Assembly: GCA_015501585.1 (NCBI GenBank)
Contig: JADNRY010000222.1
Span: 36,837 to 100,836, forward strand
From: Rhodocollybia butyracea
Taxonomy: Eukaryota > Basidiomycota > Agaricomycetes > Agaricales > Omphalotaceae
DNA: 64,000 bases
Direction: 5' to 3'
Within the stretch, counting starts at the first letter, position 1. Each line of letters starts with the position of its first letter. The position numbers and the translations under genes are program-made. The notes below the pieces were generated by a model. The model searched no databases and was not told the DNA's origin. It worked only from the letters and a program-made list of their open reading frames with translations. Positions 56,016 to 64,000 of the stretch are shown here, piece by piece.

Positions 56016-58105
56016 TACCACTTATATTTGCATCACTGGACCGCCCTCAAAATGCAGAAATCGAGGGTAAGTACTTATAACCATGATGCTGATATTCCTA
56101 TGGCTCAAGGCAAGACTAAAAGGAGGGAAAAGGGACAAATATTGTTAAATTAGACTGGTAGAATTTTGGGCCTCAGGAGCCTTTGTGAAAATAGGTCTGT
56201 TACAAGTTCTGGGAACCATGAGGTCTGAGTACCTTTGAATATATGATCGGGAACCAGTTGAGCGGCTCATACCTTGGGGAAGTGTGATAGAAAATTGGGG
56301 CTAAATGGCATCCCGACTCCCAAGACATCCCAAAGACCTAATTTTTACTGTGTGCTGCGACTCCGGTAACAATAAGTTGCTGGGAAGATCCCAGAGGTCA
56401 GTCAAGAGAGAGGGAGCCCAAAACATGTTGTGGGTCCAAGTGTTTACTTAAATCCAGAATATTCAGTCAAGGAGGTACCAAATGTAAATGAAGATTTGAG
56501 CAGGGAGACGTCGATTCCTGTGAGTCCACTGAGGTACATAACTGGGACTCTCTGCCCCAATTGTCACCTTTCTGCTCCAAGCAGCCTCCAATATCGGGCG
56601 TGGCAGGCAGGATCTAAAAAGGAAAAGGTCATAGACAGGTAGGTGCTAGATTAGTTGAAGCACTATGTTCTCAACAAGGCTTAGAAAGATGTGCAAGATA
56701 AGCACCATCTTTGGGCCCGAGCAAGGCCCGAGGGGGTCATGATACAAACCAAACATCCAGCTCCGCCTGCAGTGGGCCTTTTCATAGTACAAACATCCCA
56801 ACCAGTGGGGTCCCAAAACCCCTTTGATGATATGAGCTGGCAGTCATATTCAAGGGTCCTGTGTTATGCCCATGTGCAAGCCTCACTGCCAGGTATTATG
56901 AATGCAAGAAGCTTCAAGGAAAGCTTTGGGAGTCCATGCATCATATAGCATACAGTCTACAAAAACTACTTAGAAAAGCATGGTAAAAGAAGGCTAATTT
57001 TTATTTGAAGATGTAAGGTAGATTTACTGTGGATATCTCCGTGACGTAGGCACGGGTCTCAAGCTTGTTAGTCTAGTTTTTCTGAGATCAACAGCTTAGC
57101 CTGGTGAGAATTATTACTAATCTTCTCAGCTTAGTAATCTAAGAACAGCATCAAATTCAACTGGCCTTTCTACACTTTCATTTTTACTGGTTTATTTCAG
57201 TGCTAAACACGTAGTGTATGCGCGCAATTGTTATAAAATTTGTTGTTCAACAAATGGCTTCCTTTTTCTGCACAAATCCGTACCAAAATGTGTGGGATTT
57301 CTGTTAGGGAATCCGATGAGTGTCCAATCAGGCGGTCAGTCCTGGGATCCAACACAAGTAGTTAGTGCGGTTGAACAAGGTATTAGATACCTCGCAAACG
57401 CATGAGTACTACAGTACTACATGCAAGCTTATATACTGTACATACTGTATAGTATTGCTAATACGATGAGTAAGTACACGGACATATGAACATACCGATC
57501 CGGCTAACTAATCTCTGGAGTTGCCACATCGGCAATATACAACAAAATGCGCCCGAACAAGCCTTCTCTGCCCGCAGCCTTGACCCACCTTGAAGTCAAC
57601 AACCAAATTTTCTTCGGACATTGAAGCTGCTGGATAGGGTCCCTTGGGTGTTATTATTGAGATTTTAGGCAAACGACTGGTAGTGGAACGTGTCTTGAGT
57701 TCAACAAAAGGATTCGGTGATACATTACTTTCGGTACGTCAGCTACTCGCTTGACTACAGCTTTTTTGATTTATTTTTACATCAGGTATACTTTAGACTC
57801 ACAAATGGCACAGATCATGTACACATATTATTGAAGATTTCCGGGAAGAGAACCTTGTTGACATCTATAGTCATCAGTCATTCGTGCAAAATCCACCTAA
57901 ATTCAACAAAAGTCTGGTTTTTTTTTTCCACTCTCACTCACTGTAACGACGTATCGAGCTATCGACGGCATTTTGATTGTTATCCGGCATCGAACAACGC
58001 TCGAATTTGTCCCTCACTACTACTCTTGATACGCTAGTTGGTACATCAGGCCGCTCCGATATAGTAAGCTAAGCTGGCGCTTAATCCACCAGGCCTCCAC
58101 ATCGT
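56016..58105. other. no gene recognised
   Basis: About 2 kb right of the Copia element. Short ORFs on the plus strand (56430-56642, 56691-56948, 57717-58037) have no recognisable motifs and no supporting intron structure. No tandem or inverted repeat stands out. Confidence 0.35.
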
Positions 58106-58474
58106 ATGATCGTGGATATGTCTGTTTATAAGAGACTAGGCATAAATTCACTTTTGCTGATTGGGGACTCGGGAGATGTGTGCAACGTCCATTACCTTGA
58201 CACGGAATCCCCTCCTCCTGCCTTATTCAGCGTCGACGAGTGCAATTGTTTTGCCCCGGGCAGGCGTATCCGCCCCGGCTGTGTGGAGATTCGGGAAGAG
58301 GAGCATAAGCGTCTCCAAGACGCCGGCACGTTCTATACTGGGATTGTCATGGATAGGCAGATGGGGGCCGAGGAGCGTCGTGCGGGAAAGAAATGCAGCA
58401 GTACAAGAGGAGCGGGGGTCTCCGCTTCAGTGGCAAATAGATTGCCAACACGTCGGGATTTCTTCCCATTCTAG
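58106..58474 (+). CDS. hypothetical ORF, 122 residues
   Basis: GC-richer than its surroundings and rich in charged residues (MIVDMSVYKRLGINSLLLIG, PGCVEIREEEHKRLQDAG, MGAEERRAGKKC). No family recognised. An overlapping ORF in another frame (58161-58550) weakens the coding case. Confidence 0.25.
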   Translation: MIVDMSVYKRLGINSLLLIGDSGDVCNVHYLDTESPPPALFSVDECNCFAPGRRIRPGCVEIREEEHKRLQDAGTFYTGIVMDRQMGAEERRAGKKCSSTRGAGVSASVANRLPTRRDFFPF

Positions 58475-61400
58475 GACCCAGTACGGTCCTTCCACTCATT
58501 CATTTCTATCCAAAAAATCCTCTATAAAATCCGAAAATATTTTCCATTAAACCCAAGTCACTCATTTATCGTTTGTTCTACTCCTACGTTGTGTGCTACT
58601 GTGTGTGTGGTCTTCTTCGTAGACCAGGAAGGCGTATGTAACGGACCGGTCATTCACTCCCACTCGGACCGTCTATTCCCGTCGTATATAATATCGTACT
58701 TTGTACTTTTCTGGAGTCTTACTTGAAACCAGCGCTAATCCCTGTCTATCGAGTGAACTCTTCTGTGACTCCGTCACATAGTGGCTGTACACTTTCTTAT
58801 CGAGTCTGCTTATAGGAGACTATGTGCCATGGGGAAGCATTACAAAATTGCATTGCAGTTGTACCGCAGAGGCAAACATTTGTAATCCATATTGGATGGC
58901 GATAAACGCTCACCTTCCAATATGAATTACAATAGCTTGCGTCTTCGGCATTCAAGATCTACTTGTATGTTGGGGCTGGTACCGGGAGACGTCTTGCGGC
59001 TGGAGCATAAATAGGTATACGAGGCGAATTTTAGATGTGTGGGAGAATATAACGAAGCATACCTCGAACACAAGGTAGGGATGTGGTAGACGTTGAGTCG
59101 AGCAAAGGTTGAGTATCTTGTGGCGGAACAAGAGACCAAGTTGAACTCACCTCTCACTAGATAAAGGGATGAGCCGATTCCACCCAACCAATTCCCCATG
59201 TGGTCTCATATAATATTTCCTCGTATCATCGAATGAAACTTCGGTACATATGGGCAATGCTAGGAACACCTTCAAAACCGTGGCTTATATCGATATCGAC
59301 GTTTGCTCCCGGTGATGATATTGCATTATGATAAGCACGTCTCACCTGCCAGTGGCGAAGAACTCGTGATGAACTCACCCAGACACAAATATGATGTCGC
59401 TCCAAATTGAAGATGGACTGAATGTTAGGGATGTTCGACTTGCGTGCTCCATCTAGCTAATTCAAGCTGGGGTCTTTGCATAGAATGTATAGTATTGCCA
59501 CACGGAGAGTCACAGACCATAGCGGGAGAATCGGACAAATCCGCATGCGCGCCTGTTGCAAGCTCATTGGCCCCCCGTGATGGCCCAAAGATAACAGTGG
59601 GGTAGTGCTCACGTCAGGGTATGTTCTGATATTACTTGGACCTACTGTATAATTCGGTACAAGCTTTGGGCTCCTGTCGGCGTCCACGAAGACCGAGGTA
59701 GGTGTGTCGTACCTTGGGAGCTTCCGCTGAACACAGCATCCAGATTTTTCAGATCTTGGAGTACAAGAACGCTTGAGCCTTGGCTCGTGTTTTACAGGAA
59801 AAATATTTTCGCTGTTGTTTATACAGTATCTCCCTGAGTTATGCAATGTAGCGTAGTCAACAAAGGTAATACAGAACCCAGAATGAAAAAGAAATTAGAA
59901 TCTTCCTCTCAAAACTCACATGTCGACTCCGTCAAGGGCCGCGTCCCATCCCTTCTCGCGAATGCTTACCGCCTCAACAAGAAATCCATTTTGTGGAAAG
60001 ATCTCGTTGTACCACGGACTGGAAAACGAGGGTACCTGGAGAGAAATTACTCGAGAAGCTCCATTACCTCAGCTCCAGCTTCGCGTTGGCACCAGTCTAG
60101 AATCCAGATGATAGTACCCGTGACAGTGATAAGCGAGATGATACCGCGAACTACACTAGATATAAAGCGCTCGACGGTGTCAGCACGGCGACAAAAACAA
60201 GCTCCCTTTATGGTGTATAATTAGAAGGCATCGAGGCGTTCACAGTTGTTGGCCTTTAGTTTGGCGAAGAGTTACGAAAGACAGCATTATGGTGTATAAT
60301 GGCCTATGAAGTCATTTTTCAACAGACAATCATACGGATGTCTTATGGATGTGTACTCGCCAGAAGGTGGACGTAGTTTCACTTCGCCAAAATGTTAGTA
60401 ATAATTGGGAATGGACGTGCATGTACATCATACCTACATCGAGAAGAATTTTCCTCTAGTTTACCGGTACACCCAACAGAATACCGGGTTCCGCGACTAC
60501 GACCGGAACTTTAACCAGACCAATCGTAGCTTTGTTCTCCGATGTGTACTTGCTCTTCTGCTTTGCGTACTCCTGCCATATCGGGCGAGACGGATTGCCC
60601 TTCCACTACGACCTTCAACACTGTTAAGTGCCGTGTGTAGGATCTTGTCATGGAGGAGTTTTCGTGACAGCCACGACGGAATGAGGAGTAGGAAAGCTCG
60701 AGGAATTTGATCGAAGCTCATTAGCGTCCCAGCGTACTAGCGATTCTTAGACTGGGATCAAGATATACGATAATCGATAATGGCTCACATTTCGAGGCGA
60801 CATGGTTTCTGGCCCCAGGCGCAACAATTGAATCTGGGGGACTGAGCTTGCTTGTCATCGGGTTCCTGCTAGTGGGGAGTCAACTCGTTAAAACATGAGA
60901 CACAGGCATCAGGTGAATCATTACAGGAAAGTTTTGAGCTCTTCACAGGAAGACCAGTCAACCAAAAAACTTGTCGAAGTTGAGCAAGAGTTACACGTTA
61001 CAAGCGGCTTTCGCGCCGGTTCGCGGGTCTGGACTCTGAGATTGTCGTAGGTAGTAGTACCTTGTACATAACCTGTTACCCCCTGTTACCCCCCTGTTAC
61101 CTGTTCTTACTCAAATATTTCAAGCTCCGCCTGCCAAACGTCCAAAATAGAGTTCTTTGATGCCAGCTTTCCGCGGCGGAGTTTTGAAAAACCTATATGA
61201 CGCCCACGAACCCTTTGTCCCTGGCTCTATGAGCAACTTTTCTTCGTTCACAGGTTGTTAGAACACTGTTAGAACTTAGCACAAGACGGTTAAGTTAGTA
61301 CAGAGTTCTCGGCATCAAGGTACAATTGAAAGTTCCCGCGTGTACACCTGTGTACACAATCTGAAATCTATTTGTCACGTAATGATAAACGTCAGAGGTC

Positions 61401-62711
61401 TGCGTCACATCACTGATTTACGCCACTTTAATCTAAGTTGAACGGAACAACTCCATACTTTAAGTCCTTTGGCCCGCTGTGGGGCGAAGTAGTAGAGTGG
61501 AGTATAATAGAGTATAACACTCCGACATAACGATACTGTGAAAAAATGTTTTGGTTCATACGGCATGCGGTTCTAGAAGGAAATGGCGAATCTGGTCGGA
61601 TCTGGTCGGATCTGGTTTGAGAAAGTTTTTCAGTATTTCTATCACTAAGAATCTGCTGCTCACTTGGTCTGCCTATGGGAGATAATTGCACACCAAGGCG
61701 GTTCTGTTTACAGTCAATCATACGAGACCTCGGGCTGAAGCTGACTGTCACTAGCTTGCTATCAACGAGATAGCAATATCTAGCGAGTAATAGATTCGGA
61801 CTTTCAAAATGCATCTTCTTCTCCCGTCCATCACGATATTGAAGAAGCCCTCCTTTTGCTTTTTATGGCCAATACTAGCCAATACTACAGGTTTTTATTG
61901 GCTAACTACGCTGCAATTTCAAACTGTCACCCATCAGCGCACATGCTTTTACTATGTTGTGTGTCGTTAGAAGTATCGTCTCCAACGCCGGAGTAAATCT
62001 CTGGATCCGGGGTTCAGCGCTCAGCAGGATTCAGCGGACCCATGTCATGTACACCCAAGCTCCTTCCTTTCATCTGACCAGCCAAATCGCGACCCGAAAA
62101 ATACAAACGGTTACCATTCTGAGAAGTTTCTGGCTTTGTTGAGCCGCGATGCAGTTCACTCCACGTAAAGCGACAACAAAGCAGAAATATTCTCTGGGTG
62201 GGTCCTATAACAGCGTACAGCTATAACTGATTGTTCATCGTGATGTGCGATATCCGCGGCTGCAGCATTTTCCAACTCCGCGACACTGATTTTTGGCACA
62301 TGTTCGAACACTTTCGAACACCGCCAGGCATCTTACTTACGACCCTGGAAACGGGAATTTTTGAACCATAATAACTGCCTCGTTTGGCTGAACCCAAAGA
62401 TGTTCGAGTGAGCGCCCGCCTACCTCCACCTCCAGTTTTTTCGAGTTTCCCAATGTAATTTCAATATCTCGGACTAATTAGCATCCTACATCCTCCTACA
62501 TCCCTGAAAATCATCTGTAGGCAGGCCCAATCTCTGGTATTTCCGTGGACTCTCATTGGGTCCTTCGTTTTGTTTCTAGAACAAACGGAAGCCCGGCCCA
62601 ATCCAGCCTCCATACTTAGCAATCTTCATTACATATTAGGTACTTCACCTCTGCTCCGACTACTCCGTCGCAACACGCCTGTTCCGTAACAATCAACTCG
62701 ACGATTCGGTT
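58475..62711. other. long interval with no recognisable gene
   Basis: About 4.2 kb. ORFs of 60-130 codons occur on both strands (for example 59457-59846 minus, 59841-60224 plus, 61428-61814 minus) but carry no motif I know. Short local repeats: GTTACC units near 61066-61100 and three copies of GATCTGGT(C/T)(G/T)G near 61590-61620. The last few hundred bases may hold the P450 promoter. Confidence 0.35.
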
Positions 62712-64000
62712 ATGCACTGGCACTTGGCTTTACTCGCAATTGGCTTCTTTTTCTTCATTTTCAAGCTCCACAACAGAGGTAGACGCGCCAAGGTTACAAG
62801 TCCAATGTTCGTATAAAAGCCTTTTGACTGAAAGTATTCTTTAGCGGGACCTTCCAGCAAACGGATTTCCAGGAATATGGGCTTCGTATCTATGCTCTGT
62901 GTTGAACTGCTTCCATACGAAATTTGTTATACATGATATATGCTCTCGCGTGGGTTCCGTTCTACTTTCCAATTGTTCGTACTGATATTGCCATTAGTTT
63001 GAAGGCCAGCTGTTCACGTTCTCGCTGCTGGGTCAATGGGTCGTACTGGCGAAGAAAAGGGATCATGTCAGGGACTTGTGCAATGCACCGGAGGATGTGC
63101 TATCGATGGAGTCGGCCGCGGAGGAAGTGAGTTCAACAGACCTAATCTTCCATCATGAGCGACGCTCAACTTGTGCTTTAGCTTTTGCAGCTACGCCACA
63201 TTGTGGGACCATTATTTACGGACGAGCTGTATCATATTCCTGTCATTCGAACAAAGTTGAATTTGAACCTGGGAGACATTCTTCCCCCTCTCGTGGCGGA
63301 GATTCAGGCGACGTTTGAAGACATTTTCAATAGTCAGCTTAGTGACAAAGGTTTTTTGGCCGATTCTTTTCTTCCTATATCTGGCTGGTGAACTTTTAGG
63401 TTGGACGTCTATAACTGTGCTCCCAACCTTTTCTCGGGTCATTTGTCGAGTCACAAGCCGAGTTTTGGTAGGGGAAAATCTCTGTAAGCAATCCCAGTGT
63501 TCTTTTGTATTTCTATCGTTAATTTTGTGGAAGGCCGGAATGAAGAATACTGCAAACTTGCGAGTCGTTTCACCAACGATGTGCTGCTCGCCGGACCCAT
63601 CCTCAAGTTTCTCATCCCACGTTCACTTCGATCGTGAGTACCGCATTTCCGTATCGCTCGAACGTGAATATAACGCAGCCACTTAGGTCGTTGGGGAAAC
63701 TCTACAGGATGAGTTTTAGACATCATAAACAGATGCAGACGTTTCTAGAACCGTTTATTGAAGACCGTCGGCAGAAACTGCGTCAAGACCCAACTTTTAC
63801 TCTCCCGGTAAGGTGTACATTGGATATCGTCCCTCCTACACTCATTTCAGTCCTAGAATGACATGCTTTCGTGGTTAATGGAGATGGCTTCACCCACCGT
63901 AGAACATTCCACTGAATCTCTATCAATGCGTATCCTCAATGTGAACTTTGTTGCAATGCATACGACGACAAAGGTGAGGTACATCCTGCAATCCATACAC
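62712..64000 (+). CDS. cytochrome P450 monooxygenase, 5' part
   Basis: Eight exons join in phase: 62712-62792, 62845-62949, 62998-63126, 63191-63350, 63400-63483, 63534-63633, 63687-63807, 63857-63973, then a GTGAGG donor. The N-terminus is a membrane anchor (LALLAIGFFFFIFKL) followed by a basic NRGRRAK. Family landmarks: LPANGFPGIW hinge, APEDVLSMESAAEELRHIVG, IPVIRTKLNLNLGDILPPL, WTSITVLPTFSRVICRVTSR, FIEDRRQKL, NDMLSWLMEMA, and the start of helix I (MRILNVNFVAMHTTTK). The heme-binding Cys region lies beyond the window. The protein would be ER-anchored and use a reductase; its substrate cannot be told. No stop or frameshift was seen in about 300 codons, so it looks intact so far. Confidence 0.9.

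Noticed and set aside
59457..60224. ORFs of 127-129 residues on opposite strands as host genes
   Set aside because: No motif, no splice support, low-complexity basic composition; left as unannotated.
61066..61100. GTTACC repeats as telomere-like sequence
   Set aside because: Only a few imperfect units; not the TTAGGG type expected in mushrooms.

Overview
The window reads as a repeat-rich stretch of a basidiomycete (Agaricomycete mushroom-type) nuclear genome. Genes have many short introns of about 45-70 bp with GT/AG borders. The recognisable families are a DUF6535 membrane protein, a class I hydrophobin, a fungal cytochrome P450, a TET/JBP-like 2OG-Fe(II) oxygenase, Ty3/Gypsy and Ty1/Copia retrotransposons, hAT-type and foldback DNA elements, and transposon-linked gene families of mushroom genomes. 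I cannot name a genus. Nothing suggests a bacterial, plasmid or phage origin.

Layout. 1-1745: a minus-strand DUF6535 gene running off the left edge, with a 919-bp TIR element (9-bp target duplication) at an intron border. 2158-13903: one plus-strand transposase-like gene broken into blocks by at least four insertions. One is a 1.1-kb solo LTR (TSD ACCAC) whose removal rejoins the coding sequence. 13987-15525: a convergent TET/JBP-like gene with a premature stop and apparent loss of its distal metal-binding histidine. 15.6-19.9 kb: a decayed hAT transposase, a partial duplication of the oxygenase gene, a coiled-coil gene, and a transposon-associated gene cut by the next element. 19931-25923: an LTR-type element with unusually long, TA-ended LTRs whose interior holds an antisense multi-exon gene and no gag-pol. 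26.5-40.3 kb: a minus-strand Gypsy element split into gag (right) and pol (left) by arms of palindromic elements, a second copy of the antisense gene family and another LTR copy. 40.8-42.6 kb: a hydrophobin gene cut in exon 3 by a 1.4-kb TIR element carrying a 4-unit tandem repeat. 44431-46466: a 2-kb palindromic element (7-bp TSD) with a 373-bp foldback element inside it. 46747-56010: a Copia element (267-bp LTRs, TSD GTGCA) that itself contains a 2.3-kb solo LTR (TSD GCGG) and a 2-kb hAT-like element (TSD GTGCCAAG), the latter holding two smaller inverted-repeat elements. 56-62.7 kb: low-information sequence. 62712-end: the first eight exons of a cytochrome P450.

The only gene that looks intact as far as it can be read is the P450. 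The hydrophobin, the oxygenase, the transposase-like gene and both retrotransposon polyproteins carry insertions, stops or frameshifts. Several lesions are of the C-to-T or G-to-A type: TGA stops, and the first catalytic Asp of reverse transcriptase changed to Asn in both the Gypsy and the Copia element.

The most unusual signals are: (i) an array of ten hairpins with a fixed loop and differing, mostly self-complementary stems inside both copies of one LTR family; (ii) the long-LTR family with an antisense gene, seen twice; (iii) the multi-level nesting inside the Copia element. Family names rest on motif recognition by eye; no database search was possible.
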